Source of the DNA: JBBEAM01 sp040882845
GTDB taxonomy: Bacteria; Pseudomonadota; Alphaproteobacteria; Kiloniellales; DSM-21159
NCBI GenBank assembly: GCA_040882845.1
Contig: JBBEAM010000001.1
Coordinates: 124,001-188,000 of the forward strand
DNA length: 64,000 bases
Reading direction: 5' to 3'
The notes beneath the pieces were generated by a model, which did not search any database, was not told where the DNA came from, and worked only from the letters and a program-made list of their open reading frames with translations. How positions within the stretch are numbered: position 1 is the first letter of the stretch; each line of letters opens with the position of its first letter. Of the stretch, positions 42,952 to 52,462 are shown piece by piece. The position numbers and the translations under genes are program-made.

Positions 42952-43683
42952 CTATCTTGCTAGGTCCGCGAGATGCTCTTCGAAGGCCGTCCAGGCCTTT
43001 CGGATATGTCCTCTAAGCGTGGCGACGGCGAGTTCGTCATCCCTATTACGAAGCGCCTCTAGGAGCTGTTTGTGCTCGCGGAGCGCTTCACTGCCGCGGT
43101 CCGAGTGGTAACCATCGGCGCGGCGTTTCAGCAGCAAGCGCTCGAAGATCGCACCGAGGCTGCGGACGATGTAGTCGTTATCGCTGAAGCTCGCGAGCCG
43201 GAGATGGAAATCCCGATCTTGCCGGCCGCGCTCGTTGGTGCGTCTGGTTTCGATGAGGTTGGCGTAGAGCTCTTCGATCTCCTCGAGTTCCCGGAGCTGT
43301 TCAGGCCGAAGCCCGCGCTCCAGAGTCAGCTGCAGTGCGAAAATCTCCAAGGCCTCGCGCGTTTGATAGAGGTTCTTGGCCTCTACGGCGTCGATCTCGG
43401 CGACAAAATAGCCTCGCCGCGGGATGTGCTTGACGTAGCCTTCCTGCAGCAAGCGCTCCAAGGCCTCTCGCACTGGGGTGCGGGACACCTTGAGAAGCTG
43501 CGCGAGTTCCCAGTGGCCGAGTTTGTGGCCCTGCCGCATCTTGTTGGTGAGAATCAGCTGCTTGATCTCGTTGTAGATACGCTCGTTGAGGGAGCGGCCC
43601 GCCGGCTCGACAACGACGTCTGCTGCGTCATCGTCTGAAGAGCGCGGTTCGAAGTGGGGACTTTGAGAGGTCTCAGCGGTCAT
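42952..43683 (-). CDS. GntR family regulator (FCD/FadR type)
   Basis: A 243-residue repressor with an N-terminal winged helix (LNERIYNEIKQLILTNKMRQGHKLGHWELAQLLKVSRTPVREALERL) and an FCD effector domain with metal-type His residues (DFHLRLASFSDN, EHKQLLEAL, LRGHIRKA). It diverges from a TRAP operon at 43910, which it most likely controls. Start ATG 43683 or GTG 43689. It may also bind the ATGCA-N4-TGCAT palindromes found further right. Confidence 0.9.
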   Translation of the reverse strand: MTAETSQSPHFEPRSSDDDAADVVVEPAGRSLNERIYNEIKQLILTNKMRQGHKLGHWELAQLLKVSRTPVREALERLLQEGYVKHIPRRGYFVAEIDAVEAKNLYQTREALEIFALQLTLERGLRPEQLRELEEIEELYANLIETRRTNERGRQDRDFHLRLASFSDNDYIVRSLGAIFERLLLKRRADGYHSDRGSEALREHKQLLEALRNRDDELAVATLRGHIRKAWTAFEEHLADLAR

Positions 43684-43909
43684 CAACACTACCTTCGGGG
43701 TTCATGGAATCCAGCGAGGTGAGTCTGTTCCTCGAACACGACCTTAACCTGAACCCCACTCAATTCTTTTCAACGTTGAGGTCAAGCGTATCACTCGCGG
43801 AGTTGCCGGTTGACAAGGACTTTCTAACTGAGAGACCATATTGCATGTAAAATATCATACCAAATTGCACGCAGCGATCCAAGAAGCTGCGCAAACAAGG
43901 GAGGAGCAC

Positions 43910-44914
43910 ATGTTTTCTAGGCGTACTCTGAGCCGCGCCTTCTTCGCCGCGATCATCGGCGCAGCAGTCATTCCCCTCGGCGCCGGCAAGCTTGCCGCTG
44001 CCGATGTAGAGTGGAAGGCCTACACCTATTCGCCCGCGACCGCCGTTGCCTACCAGAAGATGGAGGAGATGGTGAATGCCTTCGAAGAGCAAACTAGTGG
44101 CCGGATAGAGATCACCTTGAACGCCGGTGGTTCCCTACCGATCAAGGGAACGAACATTACACAGGCCATAGGCGACGGCATCCTGGATCTGGCCGGCGAT
44201 GCCTTCTACGCGGGCAATGTGTCTTTCGGCAACATCCTCTTCCTGCCAGGACTGGTGCAGACTTCCGAGGAGTTGGACACGGCCTTCGATATTATCGAGC
44301 CGGCGCTCGAAGAGGAGATGAGCAAGCTCGGGGTCGAGGTTCTCGGCTACTATCACTACCCGCTGCAAGTTCTCTGGTCGATTAGCGAGCTGAAGTCCTG
44401 GCAAGACCTTGACGGCAAGAAAGTGCGCGTCACTTCGCCTGCGCAGGGTGAGTTCGTGCAGAATTTCGGCGGAATTCCGGTAACCTTGAGTAGCTCGGAG
44501 GTGGCTCCGGCGCTGCAGCGCGGCATCATCGATGTCGTTATCACGGCAGCCTCAGCCGGCGCGAAGCGCTATCAGGACAGCCTGAAGCACGGATTCCTCA
44601 TCGGTCCAAACCTGCACACCAGCTTCATCCTCGCGAACAAGGCGTCCTTCGATGCCTTGGGCGCGGAGGATCAGCAACTGCTCCAAGAGCTGGCAACAAA
44701 GGCCGGGCAAGAGATCACAGCCCAACTCGCCGTGGACGAGGTCGAGATGACCAAGATGTTTGAAGAAGAAGGCATCACGACCACCGCCGCCAAGCCATCC
44801 GACAGCGAGGAGTTGGTCGAGGCCATGAGTTCATACTGGGATAGCTGGGCCGAGTCAGAAGGCGAGAAAGCCGTTACGGCAGTAAACGAGATCCGTAAAA
44901 CCCTCGGCCGCTGA
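43910..44914 (+). CDS. TRAP transporter substrate-binding protein (DctP family)
   Basis: A 334-residue periplasmic receptor. GGGAGGAG precedes ATG 43910; the first 33 residues are a signal peptide (MFSRRTLSRAFFAAIIGAAV, cleavage near GKLAAAD). The body has LAGDAFYAGN, WQDLDGKKVRVTSPAQG and VAPALQRGIIDVVITA, with the conserved Arg in KVRVT. First gene of a dctPQM operon. Ligand unknown. Confidence 0.9.
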   Translation: MFSRRTLSRAFFAAIIGAAVIPLGAGKLAAADVEWKAYTYSPATAVAYQKMEEMVNAFEEQTSGRIEITLNAGGSLPIKGTNITQAIGDGILDLAGDAFYAGNVSFGNILFLPGLVQTSEELDTAFDIIEPALEEEMSKLGVEVLGYYHYPLQVLWSISELKSWQDLDGKKVRVTSPAQGEFVQNFGGIPVTLSSSEVAPALQRGIIDVVITAASAGAKRYQDSLKHGFLIGPNLHTSFILANKASFDALGAEDQQLLQELATKAGQEITAQLAVDEVEMTKMFEEEGITTTAAKPSDSEELVEAMSSYWDSWAESEGEKAVTAVNEIRKTLGR

Positions 44915-44986
44915 TTTCCTAGCAGCACTGCTCCCGGAGGAGGGCAGCGTCCTCCTCCGGAAGTACTCAGAGAACGGATCCTCGTC

Positions 44987-45484
44987 ATGATTGGCCGTAT
45001 TGCAAAGCTTGCCTTTTGGGCTGCGGGCGCTCTCACCCTCTTGATGATGGTAATCATCGTCGCCGAGGTGGTTGCGCGCGAGTTGCTCGGCTTTTCCTTC
45101 CTGATCGTCGATGAATTGGCGGGCTACTTACTTGCCGCTATGGTGTTTCTCGGGCTGGGGCAGACCTTGCGCGACGATTCTCTCCTGAAGATCGAGGTCG
45201 TGCATGCTCGTATCACCGGTCGTGCGCGCCTGTGGTACGGCCTTTTCCTGGATGCCATTGCGCTTACAGTTTCGCTGATTCTCCTGGTTTACATTTCAAA
45301 GCTGGTGATTTCCTCCTACGAGCGGGGCATCCACTCGGCGACGGTCTTCGCCATTCCCCAGTATTTGCCTCAGTTGGTTCTCCCGATCGGTTGCGCCGTG
45401 ATGTCGCTTTGCCTGCTGGCGCGCATGACGGCTACTGCGATATCGCTGCGCGAAGGCCCGAAGGACGACGACCATGGAATTTGA
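44987..45484 (+). CDS. TRAP transporter small permease (DctQ family)
   Basis: A 165-residue membrane protein with four hydrophobic segments and the Q-family block VVARELLGFSFLIVDELAGYLLAAMVFLG near residues 27-55. It overlaps the large permease gene by 11 bases. Confidence 0.88.
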   Translation: MIGRIAKLAFWAAGALTLLMMVIIVAEVVARELLGFSFLIVDELAGYLLAAMVFLGLGQTLRDDSLLKIEVVHARITGRARLWYGLFLDAIALTVSLILLVYISKLVISSYERGIHSATVFAIPQYLPQLVLPIGCAVMSLCLLARMTATAISLREGPKDDDHGI

Positions 45485-46769
45485 TCTGCCGACGATCGTC
45501 TTCGCCGTTGTCTTTCTCCTCCTGCTCTTCAGCGGCATTGCGATTCCCTTCGCCATCGCCGCTTCGGCGATGCTGTTCCTGGTCATGGATGGAGGTATCG
45601 TCTCACTCAAAGCCCTCGGCCTGGTGACCTGGGGTAGCAGTACGGGCTTTGCTCTTACTGCTATTCCGCTTTTTGTTCTTATGGCCGAGTTGTTGCTCCG
45701 CAGCGGCGTCAGCGATCGAGTCTACCAGGGGCTGGCCGTGCTTTTCAGATGGCTGCCGGGTGGGCTATTGCAGAGCAATATCGCCGGCAGCGCATTCTTT
45801 TCGGCTGTTAGCGGCTCCAGCGTCACGACGGCTGCGGCCCTGGGTACCGTGGCGCTGCCGCAGCTCAAGCAGCAGAACTATGACATGCGGATGGCATACG
45901 GATCTCTGGCGGCCGGAGGAACTCTAGGGATCCTGATCCCGCCATCGATTGCGTTGATCCTCTACGGAGCCTTCACCGAGACCTCTATCGCGCGCCTTTT
46001 CATGGCGGGGATGGTTCCGGGCCTGCTCCTTGCGGCTTGCTTTAGCGCGTACATCTTCTTTGCAGCACTGAGAAAGCCGAGCATCGCTCCGTCAGCAGCA
46101 GGAAACTACTCTCTCAGAATCATCGTCAAAGCCGTGGTGGCTCTCATCCCCATCGCCACCCTGATCGTCATGGTCCTTGGAGGAATCTATCTCGGGGTGA
46201 TGACGCCGACCGAGGCGGGGGCCGTGGGAGCCCTACTTGCCCTGGGCATTAGCCTCATTTGGGGGAATCTGAGCCTGGCTGTGTTCTGGGACGCAGTGCA
46301 GCGCTCGGTGCGGCTGACCTGTTCCTTGCTGTTCATCGTGATATCGGCCTTCATATTCTCCTATGCGGTCGAGAGCGCGGGGCTTGGCACCATGCTGGCG
46401 GAATGGCTGATTTCGATGGAGCTTTCCCAGGCCGGGTTCCTGCTGGCGATGCTGGTCGTCTATATCTTCCTCGGATGCGTGATCGACGGCGTCGGCATGA
46501 TGGTGCTGACCGTCCCCTTGATTTTTCCAACGCTTCTAGCTTTGGGAATCGATCCGGTCTGGTTCGGTGTAGCCATGGTGCTACTAATCGAGATTGGGCA
46601 GATCACGCCACCGCTTGGCCTCAACCTCTTCGTTATTCAGGGAATCTCGAACTGCCCCCTGGGAGAGGTGATCAAGGGCGTCATCCCCTACTACGGGATC
46701 ATGCTCTGCTTTCTGCTAGTGATCTATCTGCTGCCGGACATCGTGCTATGGCTGCCCGGCCAGATGTAG
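45474..46769 (+). CDS. TRAP transporter large permease (DctM family)
   Basis: A 431-residue permease with about twelve hydrophobic segments. The conserved GGTLGILIPPSIALILYG and GQITPPLGLNLFVIQ loops are intact. It pairs with the DctQ and DctP above. Confidence 0.92.
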   Translation: MEFDLPTIVFAVVFLLLLFSGIAIPFAIAASAMLFLVMDGGIVSLKALGLVTWGSSTGFALTAIPLFVLMAELLLRSGVSDRVYQGLAVLFRWLPGGLLQSNIAGSAFFSAVSGSSVTTAAALGTVALPQLKQQNYDMRMAYGSLAAGGTLGILIPPSIALILYGAFTETSIARLFMAGMVPGLLLAACFSAYIFFAALRKPSIAPSAAGNYSLRIIVKAVVALIPIATLIVMVLGGIYLGVMTPTEAGAVGALLALGISLIWGNLSLAVFWDAVQRSVRLTCSLLFIVISAFIFSYAVESAGLGTMLAEWLISMELSQAGFLLAMLVVYIFLGCVIDGVGMMVLTVPLIFPTLLALGIDPVWFGVAMVLLIEIGQITPPLGLNLFVIQGISNCPLGEVIKGVIPYYGIMLCFLLVIYLLPDIVLWLPGQM

Positions 46770-46804
46770 GCGGGTGGCAGCAAAGAAGTGCGCTGCGCGG
46801 AAGC

Positions 46805-47581
46805 TCAGTACATGAATTCGCCGCCGTTGACGTGCAGCAACTGGCCGGTAATGAAGCCTGCCCGATCCGAGACCAGGAAGCTGCAGGCTTCTGCGATGTC
46901 GTCGACTTCTCCGATGCGCCGTGCCGGCATGTTGGCGACGCGCTTTTTCACCATATTTGCATAGTCCGGGTACTGATCGAGATCGCGGCTGGTATCGAGC
47001 AGGCCAGGGGCCACGGTATTGGCAGTCACTCCATGCTCGCCGAATTCCAGGGCGATGGCTTTGGCGAAGGCGTGCAAGCCGGCCTTCGCGGTAACGTTAT
47101 GTGCTCGATTCTCTTTGACGAAAAAACCATCGCGGCCGGAGATATGGATGATCCGACCCCACTTGCGCTCCTGCATATGCGGGAGCGCAGCATGTGCGAG
47201 ATAGAAGGCGCTGCTGAGGTTGGACTTGATGATGCTATCCCAGTCGTCGGGAGTGATCTTCAAGAGCGGCTGGTGATGCCGCCGGCCAACGTTGGAGACC
47301 GCAATGTCGACAGATCCCAGCTCGGCGACTGCGGTGTCGACCATGTTCTGGACGGCTTTGGGGTCGGAGACGTCGGCAAGCACTGGCAGCGCCTTGGCGC
47401 CGAGGGCTCGGATCTCTTCGCAGACGGCTTCCAGCTTGCTCACGTCCGAGCGGCCGTTGACGACCACCGAGGCTCCCTGTCTGGCCAAAGCCAGGGCGAT
47501 GCCGCGGCCGATGTTCTGGCCGGAGCCAGTGACGATGGCAACGCGGTTCTCGAGTTCGGAGTGAGTGGGCTGGTTGGCCAT
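46805..47581 (-). CDS. SDR-family protein with atypical active site
   Basis: A 258-residue short-chain dehydrogenase/reductase. The cofactor loop is complete (VAIVTGSGQNIGRGIALALARQG, NGRSD), as is NVGRRHHQP. However the catalytic YxxxK reads Asn162-V-T-A-Lys166 and the catalytic Ser position is Gly149 (HISGRDG), so both Ser and Tyr are missing while Lys is kept. The C-terminal LLHVNGGEFMY is normal. It diverges from the hydratase gene at 47809. It may bind NAD(P) or a CoA substrate without the standard chemistry, or use a different acid. Confidence 0.85.
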   Translation of the reverse strand: MANQPTHSELENRVAIVTGSGQNIGRGIALALARQGASVVVNGRSDVSKLEAVCEEIRALGAKALPVLADVSDPKAVQNMVDTAVAELGSVDIAVSNVGRRHHQPLLKITPDDWDSIIKSNLSSAFYLAHAALPHMQERKWGRIIHISGRDGFFVKENRAHNVTAKAGLHAFAKAIALEFGEHGVTANTVAPGLLDTSRDLDQYPDYANMVKKRVANMPARRIGEVDDIAEACSFLVSDRAGFITGQLLHVNGGEFMY

Positions 47582-47663
47582 TGCGAGGTTTCCTTCCGGT
47601 CGGATCGGTTGTCGTGGCCACCGTCGCCGGCGCCAAGCTACTTGATAGCCTGAGTTGTAGATT

Positions 47664-47681
47664 GGATGCAAGATTGCATCC
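47664..47681. promoter_or_regulatory. Operator palindrome upstream of the SDR gene
   Basis: GGATGCAAGATTGCATCC, two perfect 8-base arms around GA. It is one of three related sites sharing ATGCA-N4-TGCAT and lies in the divergent SDR/hydratase control region. GntR-family sites often look like this. Confidence 0.6.
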
Positions 47682-47763
47682 ATTATATGCGAGCAACGGC
47701 ATGATCTGACTTCAGTGGAGAGACAGCGTCTGGTTGACCGGAGCAAGCAGTTCGCCTTAGTAT

Positions 47764-47781
47764 GCATGCAAGATTGCATCC
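47764..47781. promoter_or_regulatory. Operator palindrome upstream of the hydratase gene
   Basis: GCATGCAAGATTGCATCC, with the same core as the site exactly 100 bases to the left, and 28 bases before the hydratase ATG. The pair could support looping or control each divergent gene separately. Confidence 0.6.
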
Positions 47782-47808
47782 AATTATAACTGCAGGATCG
47801 GAGGTCCC

Positions 47809-48987
47809 ATGGGCGAAGCCAGCGGGGTCAAGGCGGCGAAGGACGTCCAGACCAGCCAACTCAACGACGAAATGATTGAAAAGGCGCGGGAGATGATCGG
47901 CGTCTGGCTGCGCCGGGACGTTCACTTTCCGACCATAGCCGAGCCCATTTCTCTGCAGGATATCCGCCGCTGGGCACTCTACAGTGTCGGTGACGACAAC
48001 CCGCTGTGGATGGACGGCGAGCACGCCAAGCGCAGCATCTGGGGCTCTAACATCGCCCCCCCGACTTTTCTCTATTCCATCGACAGCGGCATCGTCGCGC
48101 CGGGCCTGCGTGGTGTGCAGTGGATCTTCGCCGGTGGACGCTGGGAGAACTTCCGCCCGGTGCGCGTCGGCGACGCACTGACCTCGCGGGCGCGGCTGAT
48201 CGATGTTCGGATCCGCGAAGGAAAGCGAGTCGCCCGCTACGTGAATCAGGTTGGAGAGGTGCTCTACTACAACCAGCGCGACGAATTGGTCGCTCGCTAC
48301 GAGGGCGACATCTTTCGCGTACCCCGCGCAAAAAGCGGTCAGGGCTTCCGCTACTCCAAGCAGGACGGCGGGGACGATGCGGTGAAGGCCTACACCGACG
48401 AAGAGATTGAGGAGATTGCCGAGGCTTACCGCACCGAGGAGCGCCGCGGTGGCGAGCCTCGCTATTGGGAGAGCGTTGAGGTCGGCGACTGCCTGCCAGT
48501 GCTTTACAAGGGGCCGCTAACGCTGGTTGACATCGTCGGATTCTATGCTGGCCGTCGCAGCGTCTACAACGTGCTGAAGCTCGCCTTCGCTGAGCGCGAA
48601 CGCCATCCGGCAAACGTCTACTACTCGCCCAAAATGAATTACCCGGTACATCCGGCAGCCGGGCACTTCGACGTCGAGATCGCACGGGAAGTCGGCATGC
48701 CGGGCGCTTACGACCAGGGCTGGATGCGCCTCAATTGGGCGGGTCATTTGCTAACCAACTGGGGCGGCGACCATGCCTTCGTGCGCAAGCTCTCCGGGCG
48801 CGTCACACGGCCGAACCTTGTCGGCGATCTGACAAAGCTCACGGGCAAGGTGGTCGAGAAGACCAAGACAGAAGACGAGGCATTGGTCGAAATCGAATGG
48901 TGGGGCACCAACAACCGCGGTGCCACAAACTGCGATGGCAAAGCGATGCTGCGCTTACCATCTCGCGATACCTCGATCCGCTGCTGA
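47809..48987 (+). CDS. FAS1-like/MaoC double-hotdog acyl-CoA hydratase or dehydratase
   Basis: A 392-residue protein with an N-terminal FAS1-like dehydratase hotdog (residues 30-180; AGGRWENFRPVRVGDALTSRARLIDVR) and a C-terminal MaoC hotdog (residues 220-380; VGDCLPVLYKGPLT, HFDVEIAREVG). Relatives hydrate unsaturated acyl-CoAs such as mesaconyl-C4-CoA. GGAGG precedes the ATG. It leads an operon with a CoA-transferase and an NDP-forming acyl-CoA ligase, so it probably acts on a CoA-activated acid. Confidence 0.85.
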   Translation: MGEASGVKAAKDVQTSQLNDEMIEKAREMIGVWLRRDVHFPTIAEPISLQDIRRWALYSVGDDNPLWMDGEHAKRSIWGSNIAPPTFLYSIDSGIVAPGLRGVQWIFAGGRWENFRPVRVGDALTSRARLIDVRIREGKRVARYVNQVGEVLYYNQRDELVARYEGDIFRVPRAKSGQGFRYSKQDGGDDAVKAYTDEEIEEIAEAYRTEERRGGEPRYWESVEVGDCLPVLYKGPLTLVDIVGFYAGRRSVYNVLKLAFAERERHPANVYYSPKMNYPVHPAAGHFDVEIAREVGMPGAYDQGWMRLNWAGHLLTNWGGDHAFVRKLSGRVTRPNLVGDLTKLTGKVVEKTKTEDEALVEIEWWGTNNRGATNCDGKAMLRLPSRDTSIRC

Positions 48988-48997
48988 GGAGGACGTT

Positions 48998-50209
48998 GTG
49001 AGAAAGCCCCTCGATGGAATCAAGGTTCTCGACTTTACACACGGTGTGGCGGGACCCTATTGCACAATGCTGCTGGCCGATCTCGGTTGCGATGTGATCA
49101 AGATCGAAAAGCCGGAGCGGGGTGACGCCACCCGTTACATGAACATTAGCGAACGCTTCAGGGGCGATATTCCACGCACTGGCGGCGACTACTTCCTTGC
49201 CATCAACCGCAACAAGCGGGCTATCACCGTAGACGTCAAGACCGAGGAAGGTCGCGCGCTCTGCAAGGAGTTGGCGGCCTGGTGCGACGTCGCAGTGCAG
49301 AACTTTCGGCCCGGAGTGATGAAGCGTCTCGGCCTCGACTTCGCGGCGCTAAAGGAAGTGAACGAGCGGATCATCTACGCGAACCTATCCGCCTATGGGC
49401 GCAAGGGGCCTCTGGCAGAAAAACCGGGCATGGACGTCGCCGTGCAGGCGCGCTCCGGTGTGATGCGCCTGACCGGCGCGCCGGACTCGGTCGATCCGAT
49501 CCGTCCGGGCGTCTCCCTTGCCGATTTTGGCGGTGGCGCTTTCCTGGCAATGGCGGTGTTGACGGCGCTCTATGACAGGGAGCGGACGGGCGAGGGACAG
49601 GAGGTCGATGTCTCGCTGCTCGACGCCACTATGAGTCTGCTCAGCAACTATGCCGTCGCGGTCATTGATGGAGCGGCTGAGTTGAAGCCCGTAGGCTCTG
49701 GGCACCCACAGCTCGTTCCCTACCAGGCCTTTCCGAGCAAGGACGGCTTTATCGTCATCAGCGCTGGAACCAACAAGATCTACCGCGCTCTCTGCGAAGC
49801 GATGGAGGTGCCAGAGCTTGGGGAGGACGAGCGGTTCCGCACCAACCAGGACCGGGTACGCAACCGAGACGAGTTGGTGCCGCTGATGAGCGAGATCACG
49901 CTTACAAGGACCACCGCGGAGTGGGAAGAGATCTTCGACCAGACCGGCGTGCCCTGTGCCCCGGTTAACACAATGGCCGAGGCCTTCGCCGAGGAGCAGC
50001 TCCTCCATAACGAGATGATCTGTGCGATCGATCATCCTGAGGCCGGCGAGATCCACGTCACCGGCGTGCCATTCAAATTCGGCTCCATGGCCGGCGACAT
50101 CCGCCGTCCCCCACCGGTGCTAGGTGAGCACACGGATCAGGTATTGGGCGAAGTGCTCAACTACGACGCCGAACGGATCCAGGCGCTCAGGAAGAACCGT
50201 GTCATCTGA
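48998..50209 (+). CDS. Class III CoA-transferase (CaiB/BaiF family)
   Basis: A 403-residue CoA-transferase. GTG 48998 is preceded by GAGGAGG and gives the family start RKPLDGIKVLDFTHGVAGPYCTMLLADLG. The catalytic-type Asp is in KPGMDVAVQARSG. Family members such as formyl-CoA transferase and succinyl-CoA:dicarboxylate transferases move CoA between acids. It overlaps the ligase gene by 11 bases. Confidence 0.9.
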   Translation: MRKPLDGIKVLDFTHGVAGPYCTMLLADLGCDVIKIEKPERGDATRYMNISERFRGDIPRTGGDYFLAINRNKRAITVDVKTEEGRALCKELAAWCDVAVQNFRPGVMKRLGLDFAALKEVNERIIYANLSAYGRKGPLAEKPGMDVAVQARSGVMRLTGAPDSVDPIRPGVSLADFGGGAFLAMAVLTALYDRERTGEGQEVDVSLLDATMSLLSNYAVAVIDGAAELKPVGSGHPQLVPYQAFPSKDGFIVISAGTNKIYRALCEAMEVPELGEDERFRTNQDRVRNRDELVPLMSEITLTRTTAEWEEIFDQTGVPCAPVNTMAEAFAEEQLLHNEMICAIDHPEAGEIHVTGVPFKFGSMAGDIRRPPPVLGEHTDQVLGEVLNYDAERIQALRKNRVI

Positions 50210-52319
50210 GGCAACGACAGTGCGCGGCCCGCGCGGCAGAGACCTCCCGAGATGGGACCTGGGTGCGGTTTTCCACCCGCGTTCGGTCTGCCTGGTGGGC
50301 ATTTCGGCCAACCGAAAGAGCTTGAACGGGCTACCGCTCGACCGTCTGCTGCGCCACGGATTCCCCGGCAAAGTCTACCTGGTCAATCCGAAGTACGACG
50401 AAATCTCTGGTCATCCCTGCTATCCCTCGGTCGAAGCGATCCCCGATAGCATCGACACGGCGCTGATCATGGTTCCGGCGGCTGCGGTGCCGCAGGTGAT
50501 TCGCGATCTCGGGAAGAAAGCTGCGCGGGCTGCCGTCGTTCTTAGTTCCGGGTTCGAGGAAGCCGGCAGCGACGAACTGGTTGAGGAACTTAAACAGAGC
50601 GCGCTTGAAGCCGGCATCGCCGTAGTCGGACCGAACTGCGAAGGGGTGTGGTCGGTCGCTGCCCGCAGTCTACTCACCTTCGGCTCGGCGGCAGCGCGTG
50701 ACAAACTCCTGCATGCCCCGGTAGCCGTGGTCAGCCAGTCGGGCGCACTGGCAGGCGGCATCGCCCGGCAGCTCCAAGACGGCGGCACCGGCTGTTCCTA
50801 TGTCGTCAGTGTCGGAAACGAGACCCTTGTTGGAGCCCTCGACTACGTCGAGTACCTGATCGAACAGGACGACGTGCGGGTGATTCTGCTTTTCGTCGAA
50901 GGGTTACGCGAAGGTGTGCGGCTACCGAAAGTCGCGCGCAGGGCGAAGGAGCGTGGGATCACGCTAGTCGCTCTGAAGGCCGGAAACTCAGCTGCGTCAA
51001 GCATTGCGACGGCATCCCACACGGGAAAGATTGCAAGCCGCTACAGCATCTATCGCGATATCTTCCGCGATTGCGGCGTGGTCATGGTCGACAGCCTAAC
51101 CGAGATGGTCGAAGCGGCGCAGGCTCTGGTCTCCCTGCCGCCGCCGGTAGATTCGCCGAGCGCAAACAGCGGTGTGTCGATCTTCAGTATTCCCGGCGGC
51201 ACCCGCGCGATGACCGTCGATGCCTGTGAGGCGCGGGGCCTCCCGCTCGCGGAGTTCGGCGAGAAGACAGTGGCTGCTCTCTCGGAGAAGCTGCCCAAAT
51301 TCGCCTATGCCAAGAACCCCACCGACGTGACCGGTCAGGTGCTAAATTCCGATAGCTTGCTGCGCGACTGCCTCGAGATCGTCTGCGAGGAACCCAGCAC
51401 CGAGGTGCTGATTGTCCAGCTTGCCAATCGCGGGCCAGACGACCTGCGTGCCCATCGAGAGGTTCTCGCCGCCGTCGCTGAGCGGCACCGCCTGCCAATC
51501 ATCGTGAGCTTCCTCGGCGATGTTCTGCCTGCGGAGGAGCGCGGCGCCTATGCGCGCGACGGTATCCTCCTCGCCCGCGATCCGGTCGATGCCGTGCGCT
51601 TTGCAGCCTATCTCTACAGCGCCAAAGAGGCCGGAGTCGCCGATCTAGGTACAGATGCGAAAACGCCGTGTCTTCCAGTAGCGGGCGGTTGGGATAGCTG
51701 GATGGCGGCGCTCGCCGATTGCGGCTTCTCTGTTCCGCGTTTTGCGTTGCTGGAAGGGCGGGGAGTGGATTGTCTTCACGACAAGCTCGACTTGCCGATC
51801 GCTCTCAAGGCTTTGCCCGAGGATGCCGCGCACAAGACCGAACTGGGATTGCTCAGCCTTGGTCTCGATACGTGGGATGCCGTCGCCACCGAGGCGGACC
51901 GTCTGAGGGCCGCGATGAAGCGGCCAGACGCCATCTTGCTGCTCCAGGAGATGGTTGAGGGCGGCGCGGAAGCAATGGTGTCCGTTCACGGCGATGCCGA
52001 TTTTGGCCCGGTGCTGACGCTCGGGATCGGGGGTATCTTCGTCGAGATGATCGGGGAGGTTCGGCACTTCGCCCTGCCAGCGCAAAGCGCGCATGTCCTA
52101 GCGGCAATCCAAGAGATGAAGCTCGGACATCTTCTTTCGGGTTTTCGCGGCCGTCTGCCTCTCGATGCGAAAGCGCTTTCCCGGGCCGCCGTCGCATTCG
52201 GGAATGCCTATGCCCGGATGCCTTCTTCGGCGCGTCCGCGATCTATAGAGGCCAATCCGGTCATCGTCCAACCTGAGGGGCAGGGCGCTTGGGTGGTCGA
52301 TCTTTTGGTCGAGGAGTGA
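50199..52319 (+). CDS. NDP-forming acyl-CoA synthetase (fused alpha and beta domains)
   Basis: A 706-residue single-chain ligase. The N-terminal CoA-binding domain (LGAVFHPRSVCLVGISAN) and a succinyl-CoA ligase-like domain (VVGPNCEGVWSV, SQSGALAGG, and the ASHTG histidine motif) are followed by an ATP-grasp domain (IALKALPEDAAHKTELG, LLLQEMVEGGAEAMVSV). It interconverts an acyl-CoA and acid with ADP or ATP. GTG 50199 is chosen because the upstream part overlaps the CoA-transferase. Having two CoA-handling enzymes in one operon suggests both activation and recycling. Confidence 0.88.
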   Translation: MSSEATTVRGPRGRDLPRWDLGAVFHPRSVCLVGISANRKSLNGLPLDRLLRHGFPGKVYLVNPKYDEISGHPCYPSVEAIPDSIDTALIMVPAAAVPQVIRDLGKKAARAAVVLSSGFEEAGSDELVEELKQSALEAGIAVVGPNCEGVWSVAARSLLTFGSAAARDKLLHAPVAVVSQSGALAGGIARQLQDGGTGCSYVVSVGNETLVGALDYVEYLIEQDDVRVILLFVEGLREGVRLPKVARRAKERGITLVALKAGNSAASSIATASHTGKIASRYSIYRDIFRDCGVVMVDSLTEMVEAAQALVSLPPPVDSPSANSGVSIFSIPGGTRAMTVDACEARGLPLAEFGEKTVAALSEKLPKFAYAKNPTDVTGQVLNSDSLLRDCLEIVCEEPSTEVLIVQLANRGPDDLRAHREVLAAVAERHRLPIIVSFLGDVLPAEERGAYARDGILLARDPVDAVRFAAYLYSAKEAGVADLGTDAKTPCLPVAGGWDSWMAALADCGFSVPRFALLEGRGVDCLHDKLDLPIALKALPEDAAHKTELGLLSLGLDTWDAVATEADRLRAAMKRPDAILLLQEMVEGGAEAMVSVHGDADFGPVLTLGIGGIFVEMIGEVRHFALPAQSAHVLAAIQEMKLGHLLSGFRGRLPLDAKALSRAAVAFGNAYARMPSSARPRSIEANPVIVQPEGQGAWVVDLLVEE

Positions 52320-52462
52320 TGGCCTATGGTGCAGGCTTCGATGGAAGGCCTCTCCTGGGTTCGGCGGAAGAATCCCCTAATCCCGAGACCCCACCGATCT
52401 GAATCCGCGAGCTCGGCTTTGCCGTCTGAATGAACAGCAGCGATCACTAGAAGGGAAATTGC

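Noticed and set aside
43810..43842. TTGACA upstream of the dctP at 43910 as a full promoter
   Set aside because: No acceptable -10 at 16-18 bases; CATATT is 21 bases away, so the promoter cannot be placed with confidence.
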